From the NCBI RefSeq assembly GCF_947179165.1, contig NC_077244.1:76616144-76680143 (forward strand): a stretch of 64,000 bases of DNA, read 5' to 3'. Below, piece by piece: positions 25,345 through 35,348 of the stretch. Position numbers and translations under genes: made by a program. The stretch is from Solanum dulcamara. Lineage: Eukaryota; Streptophyta; Magnoliopsida; Solanales; Solanaceae. Position 1 is the stretch's first letter, and the number at the start of each line of letters is the position of its first letter. The notes beneath the pieces are model-generated. The model was not told where the DNA came from and searched no databases. It saw only the letters and a list, made by a program, of their open reading frames with translations.

Positions 25345-25499
25345 GGTGGAGCTAGAATTTCAAACTATTGACTTCAAGTGGTAATAAACGTATTTTAAAA
25401 ATAAAATTTAAATATATTTAATAAAAAATTAACATATATATTGTTTAAATATAAATTATTGGGTTTGATTCGATCTATACTCAAATTTCTAGCTCCGTC
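25345..25499. mobile_element. MITE with about 16-bp inverted ends
   Basis: The left end ggtggagctagaattt pairs with the right end aaatttctagctccgtc (one or two mismatches). The 155-bp element has an AT-rich core. The 'ggcggagctagaa' style of ends suggests an hAT-derived family. No clean 8-bp duplication was found. Confidence 0.7.
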
Positions 25500-26699
25500 T
25501 GTCATCAACGGGTCAAAAAGATTTAATTTTAGAACCTCTCATGAAACTTCGGGTTCATATTTTTACTAGTTTTCTGTTAAGTGGATGAATAAAGCATATT
25601 TCAAGTAATATACTTAATTGATTTGGTCAAATCATTATAAAGTGTCTTTGTTCTATTCATTTATCCCCCAACATAGATAAGTTATTTGACTAGGAAATAA
25701 AATAAGGCGTTCATGATTCCCTATGGGGCCACGATATTCCCTTAGTATTTAAATAATGGCATTTACTTATTTTTGTGGGATTATATGGGTATCCAACATT
25801 AGACTATTTAATAAAAAAGTATATTATAATTAAGTAGTATGTTGTATGAGTCATTGAACCTGGAAAAAATAAAATGAGAAAGTCGAGGCTGTGCACACCA
25901 ATGATTTTAGAACCAGTACAATTTTAGAGAGAGATAATTTTATAACTTTTTTAATTTGATGTTATTTGTTCCAATTGCTGTTCATAGTCTTTAGGATATT
26001 CTAAGTATATTTTATTTCTATTTAACTAATGAGTTGCGTTAACTTCTTTTATTTAATTTTTGAAACTTGAAATGATTAGTTTGTGTGTTCAAATTTTAAT
26101 ATGTAACGGAGAATTTAAATTCTATAGACTATTAGTTTAGCTATTCTAATGGTTAATAGATCCCTTGTACTTTTTGATTAGTTTAATATAGTGATAATAT
26201 TTCCCATCAAAAAGTAATTTTAAAATATAGTATTAAATCATACAACGAATTTTTATAGGCAAATTTCTTTAAAATATGATACTAAAATCTTAAAAATAAA
26301 ATATATTATTCTCTACCATAAAAATCACCTGATAATATAAAAATTATTTAAACTCAAAAGATGATTATTCAAATCATGGTGTCAAGTTTCACAGCACAAA
26401 TTGGTTATGTTCGTTTGGATAAGATTTCAAAACCAGGTCAATTTGAAGTTTGAGATTTTATTTGGACGTGTATTCTGAAATTCAAAAATTATATTTTTTC
26501 TCATAAATATGAAAATTTAACAATTTGTGAAAATTATTCAAAAAAATAATCAATTCTTGCAATTTTATCAAATGAGCAAATTATAATTCACTATAAACTA
26601 TAATACGCTATCAAAAGGCTTTTCTAAAAAATACCAATATTTTTTAATTAAATTTTAATTTAATAAAAAGAAAAATTGATCATGAACTATTATTTATAT

Positions 26700-28416
26700 T
26701 TGTACAATAATAACAGTAATACAATCCACGAATACTCATCAATAGTCTTATCAATAAATCATATCAAGCTAAGTTCAGCATATACAGAGCAATAAAGGGG
26801 TAAACACGAATTCACAAATATCAACAAAATGTGATGCAATGGAATGAGATGATGCATGTCTGTCCTATTGGTACACATCCGCTGAATTACAGTCCGGAAT
26901 TCATGGGGGACATTTCTGTCTATGTAACCTGCCACGGAGCGTGTGACCCGTACCCTCAATATATATATCCTGTCATGGAGCGTGTGGCCCGACCCCTTTG
27001 TTTCATAATACCTGCCACAGAGCGTGTGGCCCAACCCCTTTTGTTTCATATCATTTTCAGTTTTACACAGTATGTCAGAACCAATGCAATCAATTCATGT
27101 TCATATAATTCGCGATAATAACATGACAACAACAATAATTTTTCCTATCTCACATCAACATAGTCATTTCACATGTCCAAAATAAACTCATAATCACAAC
27201 ATATCAATTCCACCGATACATGTCATTAGATCATCATTTTATAGCCCTCATCTCTATTTTTTTAAGGTCAATCATACAGTCAATAACCCAGTCCAATTAT
27301 CATTACTCCTAGTACACATAACACGGAAATACAAGCATCTACAAGCTTAAATTGAGGTTTATAAATTCACTTGCCTTAATTAATCAAACAATCACTCCGG
27401 GACTTGAGCCTTTACTTTTCGTTGGGCCTCCAAATCAACGTAATCTAGTCAAATAAATAATTACAATAAGATTTTCGAAACTAACAACACATTTATTACC
27501 ATATGTCTAGCCTAAATTCAAAAATTTAAGCAAATCTACAAACACGTTCCTAATCTTGATACCACTTAACATGTCAACTCCCATATTTTCTGAATTTCAA
27601 AACTAGGGTTAAACCTCAATTAAATTTGAATAATCACTTTAAAACTTGAGCCTTTTGTAACGCTTCCTAACGATCAAAATCTGTTCAAATACATAATCTT
27701 CATAATAATACGAATTCAATAACACTCATATTGCTATATTTATTTTTGGATCAAAAATTGGGTCAAAAAGTCATCCCGAGTCATTGAAGTCAAATCTGAA
27801 ATTTTCTTTCTGATTATATTCACTCATGATAAAATAAACTCACACGTCAAATTTCAGCTAAAACAGATCGTTATTCGACCCCCAAATCAAGATTTTATGT
27901 GAAGAACCCTAGAGTCATATTTTCTTATTTCAGCATTATTTCTCCACCAATATACCCTAAAAATATGTTCATAATCACATGAAAATTTAATGAAAAGAAT
28001 GAGAATAATTACCTTGATGTTTTAGAATGAAAATTCTCATTTTTCTCTTCTCCTTTATTTTTCTTTTCCCCTTTCTTCTGTTGTTTCTTTCTCGTTACAT
28101 CTGATGGCATTAAGCCATCAGATTATATATATATAAAAATTTTTTACTTTTTTTATATTATTTTTTTCTTTTTCAAACTAATTATGTATTAAAATTTACA
28201 AATTCTACTAACCTATTTTAATAAATACAAGAAAAGTGGTATAAGCTATTAAATAAATTAACACTTTATCCCATCAATTAAATTAATTCTCTTAAATTAT
28301 CCCTCAACTAATTAACCAAAGTTACTGAAAGGTCCAAAATTTTCAACTTAAATTTACGAAAAGGGTCTTCTATGAAAGGAGGACTCGTTCTCAAAATTAC
28401 CTAACGAGTCATTACA
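26700..28416 (-). mobile_element. Truncated LTR-like element related to the 9325-14580 family
   Basis: Read on the minus strand it begins tgtaatgactcgttagg at 28416 and continues with a 'ttaattagttgagggataa' region. Both resemble the left end of the element at 9325. At about 26930-27050 it has a three-copy tandem repeat of roughly 40 bp (cctgccacggagcgtgtg, cctgtcatggagcgtgtgg, cctgccacagagcgtgtgg). Its position corresponds to the 33-bp array of the other copy. The other end could not be found, so it is probably truncated. Confidence 0.6.
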
Positions 28417-30600
28417 TCAACAAATCGAGCACACTGGTGGCGGCTCACCTCCACCACCAGGTCTCCGCCCTCATCGGCTTTCCACCACTAAGTCAATTCT
28501 CATCTTCAAGTCATACACTTTTTCCCAATTTGAAAATTTATTAATGGCTCAAAATCAAAATTGAAAGTCAGAAAAATTAAACTTTTGTCAATAATGGAGA
28601 AGATTTGTTGGGTAATAGCCCTAATTAATGGAGAAGAATTCATCAATGAAATTATTGTGTAACAAATCCATTAATGGAGAAGACCCATTTATTAAAATTA
28701 TTCCAAGCATTAGTCGAATTTCTCATGTTAATATTGTCAAATCAAAATCAACACTAGTCTCTATGCTATCTCGATACCTTCATCCAGATAGACAATACCA
28801 TTTACTAGTGATTCTTTGAAAAATAATATTATAGCAGCATAAGAGGAAGAAGAAAGTAGTTCCGGCGGCAAAATTATTCGTTTGCCTCTAGTTTCAATAG
28901 AGAATATTGAGGTTTCAATGGTGCTTAGAAATTCGATGAAGGTAGAAGAGAATGTTGTAGCCATGGATGGTATCCTCCTCTTCAATCTGCAAAAACTTCA
29001 CAAAAACAGTTAGAAAGAGGAAAAGATGAATGGGAAAGGAAGGAGAACAAGAGAAAATGTAAATATAAAAGAAAAAGAATAAGAAAATTAACAAATTTTT
29101 TTATATATAAAAGATAATATTGTGTGGTTGGTAGAGCAAGTGCAAATTACTGCCTAATATAAATTTGGGTGTGAATGTGGAAGAAGGTATATATTTCACT
29201 TTTAAAATGTTTAGGAGGGTGATGGAACCCCCTTGAAATTTAAGTGTGTAGCTGAAAAATCCGATAATAAATTGAGGGGTCATTAGGCTATTTTCTTTAA
29301 ATAAATATCTACATTAAAATTTTAATTTGAAAGCTCAAATTCTATGATCAATGCTAACCAATGTTATGTCAACTGTGAGGAGAATATGAGAAAGAAAACT
29401 TCAAAAAGATTAGTAGAATATTCAAACTTATTCTAATCTTTATGCGTTTGTATAATATCTTTCTTGACTAAAAGGGACGAAATATTATAATATGTTCCAA
29501 ATTTGACCGCCCCAATTTGCTTCCTTGCCAAGTATTACTCTTCTACATACAAACAAATTAATGTTGTATGATGTTAGCATATTATGGTATCAAGAACTAT
29601 CTTCCATTTATAACACAAGAATTTTAATGTAAATATTTGACCATTTGATAAATTATCTATGTGCGATCTCTCAATTCTTTGGTTTCAGAAAACATTATTT
29701 TGACAATTTCTGAATTCACAAACACAAACATATTTAACATAATATCCTCGTTTCCATTTATTTATTGTACTTTTAAATAATAGTTAATAAAAGAGTCTTA
29801 AAACTCTAATTAAATACTCACCCGTCTCAAAAACCGTAATTATAACATCTTAATCACTAAATTATCCTTTAAAATGTGGTAGCACATTTCCAACACATGA
29901 AACTCAGTGACAAAAGGAAAAAACAAATCATAATTCATTTCACATCTATTAAATTTAGCAGTGTATAGTCAAAATTAAGTTTGCGAGTAAATTTATATGT
30001 TATCTTGCTCATTTGATTTTTGTGTTTGCTTCTGATTGGTATCATTTGTTGCCTTATGTGTTGGTGATTGTTTTTTATTCTTCAAATTATAGTAGATTTA
30101 TTAATCTGGATAAATCGTTTGCTTTCCTCCGTAATTGATATCTCAATACTGGTGAGACAATAGAAATAGCATACAAATACCACAAACTGAATCACTTCTA
30201 TTAAACTTGTTCAAATAAGAGTATTTGCTAGATATTCCATCTATTCTGATGTACAACTACTCAGATTTTGAACAATTTTATAATTGAAAATTGTGTTGTT
30301 GTAATTATAATAAAAATAATTAATGTTTTGATGAAGAGAAGTAGTGATTAATTTGATTCAGATATTATAATTCATAAATATTATAGAAACTTTTCAATTG
30401 TCATTGCACATAATTTAAATTGATCTAATAATCCTTATTTTATTAATTGGATACACATTGTATCTGTATCCGATATTTATAACAACACAATGAATCGACG
30501 ATACATACACAAATATACATAACAAATTGGAAATACAGGTTCATCCATAAAAGGGTGCCTATTAAGGCAAATACATTGATTAGTAACACGCTAATAATTT
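28417..30600. other. Intergenic region, no gene recognised
   Basis: A short GC-rich piece at 28430-28500 could encode a proline-rich stretch but has no start, splice or family support. 'attaatggagaaga' occurs twice (near 28620 and 28670). The minus-strand open frame 28985-28761 has no recognised domain. The rest is AT-rich. Confidence 0.45.
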
Positions 30601-30605
30601 TTTTC

Positions 30606-30614
30606 TATATATAA
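30606..30614 (+). promoter_or_regulatory. Possible TATA box of the GRAS gene
   Basis: TATATATAAG stands about 500 bp upstream of the first leader donor (31103/31104). It would place transcription near 30640. This is position-based only, because other AT-rich candidates exist. Confidence 0.3.
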
Positions 30615-30818
30615 GTACAAGACTGTGGTACAAGGGATAAACGCGAGCATAATTCATAAATTAATCATGATAAATTAATATTGATGTTTAGATTTGACAC
30701 AGAGTTTAATTTATTTTTTTTGTAATTTTAAATTAAAAATATATAATTTCTGAGAGAAGAAAAAACACCAATCAGCTTGGCACAGTACACACTACACAGA
30801 GACAGACAAAGAAAGAAG

Positions 30819-30899
30819 ATGACCCGACCCGAGTTGATGCAGGCCATGACCCATGAACAGTTGTTGACCCGTGTAAGTTTTATCTCATTACAGTTTTAG
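30819..30899 (+). CDS. Possible upstream ORF in the GRAS leader, 26 codons
   Basis: The frame begins ATGACCCGACCCGAGTTG and ends TAG at 30897-30899, encoding a peptide starting MTRPELMQAM. It sits within the presumed leader exon, which ends with the donor at 31104. Whether it is in the mature leader depends on the true transcription start. A GTAAGT at 30873 inside it could also act as a donor. No peptide homology is known to me. Confidence 0.25.
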   Translation: MTRPELMQAMTHEQLLTRVSFISLQF

Positions 30900-31103
30900 C
30901 TTTCCCTTTCCTTCTCCTTCAAAGAAGGTTCCTTTTTCTTCGTGGATTAATAAAGGCGCAGCCTTGACTCGTGTGCATCATTTTTACATACTATCCTCTT
31001 TGCTTGTTTTGCCCTTTTTTGTTACTCTTCAAAAACAAAGTGAGAGAGCGCCTGCCTCCCATTTTTTCACTTTTGCTGTCATCTTGTTCACTTCACTCTA
31101 AAG

Positions 31104-31750
31104 GTATGCAAGTTGGGATTTTTCTGATGCTGCTTCTTCATTTCTGAATTGGGTTTTCGTTTATTTCATGTTTTTCTCAGTTGATTTTTCCAACGAGTGG
31201 CTTATGCCTTTTGAAAACAAGAAAATCATGATGTTTCGTAGCAGTTTGGTGTTTGCTTTCATTTCTACAAGTTTGCAACTCAGATTTGATCTTTATTGTT
31301 CTTTTCTGTTATGTTGGTACATGTACATCTTTGAATTGATTGCTTCTTCTTCGTCTCCTTTTTATTGCCATTAATGGGTTTTATGATCAGTGATGATTTT
31401 TGAGCTTGTAGAATTTGTATCTCTATTAGTATGCAGAAAATGAGTATTACGTTACTTCATGTTAATAGTCTCTGGAAAAATAGTACTGTAACTTTTTGTC
31501 TTTTGGTAGTTTGTTGTTGGGCCTTTTCAGGTGTTAAACCAGAAATGAAGTTGGAATTTTTTTGATTTCCTTTTCATAATTTCAGTAATTAGTTTCAATG
31601 CGGCCATTAAAGTTTCTGCAATCTTAGGGTTTTTTCCTACCATTAGCTGGTTTTCAATAGTATAGTCTCATTGTTTATTTCGACCTAACAATGCCTGTTT
31701 CATTCCTTTTATCTCCTTGAGATCTTTTCCTTTTTCTTCTTTGTTTGTAG
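31104..31750 (+). other. Intron in the GRAS 5' leader
   Basis: The donor AAAG/GTATGC at 31104 and the acceptor TTTGTAG ending at 31750 bound a 647-bp leader intron. The coding ATG follows at 31772. It holds a telo-box-like TTAGGGTTT at 31624-31632. Leader introns are common in the LISCL group, whose coding regions are usually intronless. Confidence 0.65.
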
Positions 31751-31771
31751 ATTGTCTTATACACAACTGTT

Positions 31772-34024
31772 ATGGATCCTCGATTCATTCCATTGCCTGA
31801 TCCTGGAAATACTTTCGAGCTCGATGATCAGAAAAATTTGTCTAGCTTTGAAGGGTCTCTGAATCTTCCTCACGGTTATAAGGATGACTACGTCGCTTTT
31901 GGTGTCCCGTACACTGCTCCAAGGGTAGACATTGGTAATATTGCTCCGTCCTCAAACGTGAGTTCAGAAGTGGACTCTCCAGATGATCATGATTCTGATT
32001 CCCTGTTCAAGTACCTAAACCAGATACTTATGGAGGAGAATATAGAAGATAAGCCCAGCATGTTTCATGATCCGCTTGCTCTAAAAGCTGCTGAGAAGTC
32101 CTTATATGAAGCCCTTGGCAAGACGTATCCTCCTTCACCCTATCGTACCCCTTATTATGTTTACCATCAGTTTGAAAGTCCAAGCCCAGACAACATTTTC
32201 CAGACTTCCAGTGATCATAGTACAAGTAGTAGCAATGCCCATAGTAATTCCATTGATCCTCACTGGATTGTTGATCCTGGTGAATCCAGGTTGCCTTTGC
32301 CTGTGGAGAGTCATCCATCAGAGTACTCCATCCAACCTATGATGCAGAGCAACTCAGAGAGGTCCCATGGTTCTTTAAACAACGTCAACAACTTGAATGT
32401 CCATATGGACTCTTTTTTAAATCCTAATGTTCTTTCAAACATGTTTACTGATAACGAGTCCATCTTACAGTTCAAGAGAGGGATGGAAGAAGCTAATAAA
32501 TTCCTTCCAAATGTTAGTCAATTTGTCGTTGATTTGGATAAATATACCTTTCCGCCAAAGGTGGAAGAAGTGACCAAAGAGGCTGTGGTCAAGGTAGAGA
32601 AAGATGAGAGGAATCACTCACCTAATGGCACTAAAGGAAGAAAGCATCAGTATCCCGAGGACAGTGATTTTGAAGATGAAAGGAGCAACAAACAATCAGC
32701 AATATATGTGGAGGAGGAGGCTGAGTTATCAGAGATGTTTGACAGGGTTCTGCTTTGTACAGATAAAGGCGAGACAATATGTGGTGATGTCAAGTCTGAA
32801 ATGCCAGCAGACAATAGTTTAGATCAGAATGGACATGGATCAAATGGTGGAGAAACTCGTGCTAAGAAACAAGGGACTAAAAATGAAGCTGTGGATCTAA
32901 GGACTCTCTTAGTTAGCTGTGCACAATCTGTTGCTGCTGACAATCACAGGACAGCATATGAACAGCTAAAGCAGATCAGGCAGCATAGTTCTTCTACTGG
33001 TGATGCATACCAAAGGCTGGCCAGTGTATTTGCTGATGGCCTTGAAGCCCGGTTGGCTGGAACTGGCACTCAACTATATGCTGCCCTTGCTCCAAAAAAG
33101 ATTACAGCTGCTGAGAAATTGAAAGCGTACCAGGTTTATCTTTCGTCATGTCCGTTCAAGAAAATATCAATATTCTTTGCGAATAAAATGATCTTCCACA
33201 CAGCATTGAACGCCAGGACATTGCATCTCATAGATTTTGGTATACTATATGGTTTCCAGTGGCCAATACTCATCCAGCTTCTCTCACAGATACCTGATGG
33301 GCCTCCAAAGCTTCGCATTACTGGAATAGACCTTCCCCAACCTGGCTTCAGGCCAGCAGAGAGCTTAGAACAGACGGGGAGCCGCTTGGCAAAATATTGT
33401 GAGCGCTTTAAAGTACCATTTGAATATAATGCCATAGCAACACAGAATTGGGAGAACATTAAAATTGAGGACTTGAAACTTGTAAGTGGTGAAACTGTTG
33501 CTGTGAACTGTCTTTTTCGTTTTAAGAACCTGTTGGATGAGACAGTGATGTTGGACAGTCCAAGGGATGCAGTTCTGGGCTTAATTAGAAAGATGAATCC
33601 GGATATCTTCGTGCAAGCTGTAATCAATGGATCTTATAGTGCACCCTTCTTTGTCACTCGCTTCAGGGAGGCCCTCTTCCATTACTCAACTCTCTTTGAC
33701 ATGTTTGATGCTACTTTACCCCGTGATGATCAGCAGAGGTTGCATTTTGAACAGGAATTTTATAGACGCGAGGCAATGAATGTCATTGCCTGTGAGGGTT
33801 CCGAGAGGATTGAGAGGCCTGAGACGTACAAGCAATGGCAGGCCCGCAATATGAGGGCTGGATTCAAGCTTCTTCCCTTGAACCAACAACTCGTGCAGAA
33901 GTTAAGGTGCAAGGTAAAGGCGGGCTACCACCGTGATTTTGTGTTTGATGAGGATGGTAAATGGATGTTACAGGGTTGGAAAGGCCGGGTAGTATGTGCT
34001 AGCTCGTGTTGGGTGCCAGCATAG
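31772..34024 (+). CDS. GRAS transcription factor, SCL9/14/33 (LISCL) group
   Basis: An intact 750-codon single exon. The N-terminal half is acidic and variable, with the group-specific FKYLNQILMEENIEDKP and LALKAAEKSLYEALG motifs. The GRAS domain runs from about residue 374 to the end. It comprises leucine-rich region I (VDLRTLLVSCAQSVAADNH), the VHIID-type core LHLIDFGILYGFQWP from 484, the second leucine-rich region and the PFYRE region around 650-680 (FYRREAMNVIACEG). It ends with RVER-type ERIERPETYKQWQ and the SAW end (GWKGRVVCASSCW). Members act in the nucleus as transcriptional coregulators. SCL14 of this group works with TGA factors in xenobiotic stress responses, so a similar role is inference. 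A decayed tandem paralogue lies 7.6 kb downstream, beyond a copia element. Confidence 0.95.
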   Translation: MDPRFIPLPDPGNTFELDDQKNLSSFEGSLNLPHGYKDDYVAFGVPYTAPRVDIGNIAPSSNVSSEVDSPDDHDSDSLFKYLNQILMEENIEDKPSMFHDPLALKAAEKSLYEALGKTYPPSPYRTPYYVYHQFESPSPDNIFQTSSDHSTSSSNAHSNSIDPHWIVDPGESRLPLPVESHPSEYSIQPMMQSNSERSHGSLNNVNNLNVHMDSFLNPNVLSNMFTDNESILQFKRGMEEANKFLPNVSQFVVDLDKYTFPPKVEEVTKEAVVKVEKDERNHSPNGTKGRKHQYPEDSDFEDERSNKQSAIYVEEEAELSEMFDRVLLCTDKGETICGDVKSEMPADNSLDQNGHGSNGGETRAKKQGTKNEAVDLRTLLVSCAQSVAADNHRTAYEQLKQIRQHSSSTGDAYQRLASVFADGLEARLAGTGTQLYAALAPKKITAAEKLKAYQVYLSSCPFKKISIFFANKMIFHTALNARTLHLIDFGILYGFQWPILIQLLSQIPDGPPKLRITGIDLPQPGFRPAESLEQTGSRLAKYCERFKVPFEYNAIATQNWENIKIEDLKLVSGETVAVNCLFRFKNLLDETVMLDSPRDAVLGLIRKMNPDIFVQAVINGSYSAPFFVTRFREALFHYSTLFDMFDATLPRDDQQRLHFEQEFYRREAMNVIACEGSERIERPETYKQWQARNMRAGFKLLPLNQQLVQKLRCKVKAGYHRDFVFDEDGKWMLQGWKGRVVCASSCWVPA

Positions 34025-34240
34025 AAGTGTCTGAAACATGTTTGTTAGTCAAACTTAGTTCATAGGGATGCTGTTATGTAAGCCAAAAACTATGTGTTCT
34101 CTAGCTATTATGTACATAATGCTGGCCATAGAAAGGATTAGTCTTTGCTGAACTTGATATTACAACTTTGAATCTCTTTGCAGTTCAATTCTTTTTTTTT
34201 TGTTTGTTGGTTTAACAATTATGTAACAGGATTCTGGTAT

Positions 34241-34315
34241 CGACAAGAGGGGTTGCTCAAGTGGTGAGCATCCTTTTAATTCGAGGGTGGGAGCTTCTCG
34301 GGAAGGGTTAAAAAA
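34241..34315 (+). mobile_element. Short SINE-like insertion behind the GRAS gene
   Basis: It is flanked by a 13-bp duplication AGGATTCTGGTAT (34228-34240 and 34316-34328). The 75-bp insert begins 'cgacaagaggggttgctcaag' minus its last base, contains 'ggtgggagcttctcggg' and ends in an A-run. The A-box-like start and the tail fit a tRNA-derived SINE with an internal deletion. Confidence 0.75.
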
Positions 34316-34744
34316 AGGATTCTGGTATTAGGTATATCTTTCGTTTTGAATTTTGATTAGGATAATCCTAGTAATACTAAAAAAAAAACTAAGACGTGAA
34401 TATGCTTTTAAAAAGTCTAAAAAGATAATGTCAGTAAAAGGATACTATCACTGATAATGAGACAAGTTTTTGCCAATATTTTTAACCTTTAGTTGATTCT
34501 AAGGAGCATACCAAGGATTGGAGGTAAGGAAATTTGGTCCTTTATCTCTTTATATGATGCTATAAAATTTTGCAAAATGGACGTTTGTTTTTTAACATAA
34601 CTGGTTCATACTGTGTAATACTGTCTTCTTACATCGAATGACGTCTTTTGTTTTGTGATTGTCATTTTCTCTGATGCTTTTACTTTCTAGATGGTCCAAG
34701 CAATAACGCATTTCTGAAATGATTATATCCCAAAATAAATGTCA

Positions 34745-35066
34745 TGTTATAAACTAACTAACTTGACAATTTTATAAAGGAAGAAGAGCAAGATAATATA
34801 TATATATAAAAAGTATTAATATAGAGAGAGTAGTAATATAGAGAGTAGTAATAATTATCTTCTTTTATGTGTATTTTTACATTGAATTATAAGGCTATAT
34901 TTATTGTCATATATAGTTGTGGGATTTCACTGGGTTGTTGTTGTTGTTGTTGTTATTGCCATATATACAAGTGGAGGAAAATATTAGTGGGCAATTTATC
35001 CACTTAAAAAGTAAATGGACTATCCACCATTGTAAAGTGGACAACCATTTTACTTGGTTGATAATA
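34745..35066 (-). repeat. 3' LTR of the first copia element
   Basis: It aligns with 40667-40946 along its length. It is longer because of a 44-bp SINE-tail insertion plus one 8-bp duplication. It begins (plus strand) tgttataaactaactaac and ends ttggttgataata. Confidence 0.92.
34916..34959 (+). mobile_element. Extremely truncated SINE tail inside the copia 3' LTR
   Basis: 44 bp reading gttgtgggatttcactggg followed by TTG repeats, flanked by an 8-bp duplication CATATATA (34908-34915 and 34960-34967). The other LTR has a single CATATATA at this point, so this insertion came after the retrotransposon. 'gggatttcactggg' is the usual 3' end of Solanaceae TS-type SINEs. Confidence 0.85.
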
Positions 35067-35348
35067 CTCCCCCTTGGATGTCCACGAGAAATGTGTCTCA
35101 TTAAAACTTTACAAAATAAAATAATATACATTGTTATTCTGAACATCCATAGATGTTGTGTCTCGTTAAAACCTTATTAGGAAAAACCCAATGAAAAAAA
35201 TCCTAATGAAGGAAAAAGAGTACACACATTTGATAATACGCCTTGAGTGCTGCCTCATTAAAAACCTTATCAGGAAAACCTAGTGAGACAAAACCTTGAC
35301 TAAGGAAAAAAGAGTACAGCGCGTATTTTGCTCCCCCTGATGAAAATA

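Larger units (their letters stand above)
23590..26699. other. Intergenic region, AT-rich, with repeat fragments
   Basis: The first few hundred bases should be the 3' UTR of the telomere-binding gene. A GC-richer dispersed-repeat-like patch lies at 24035-24215 and a MITE at 25345-25499. The rest is low-complexity AT-rich sequence without open frames of note. No gene is recognised. Confidence 0.5.

Noticed and set aside
28430..28500. Proline-rich coding-like patch
   Set aside because: Too short, with no start, stop, splice or homologue support.
33136..33627. 163-codon frame antisense to the GRAS domain
   Set aside because: Shadow of the GRAS coding exon. No independent motif.
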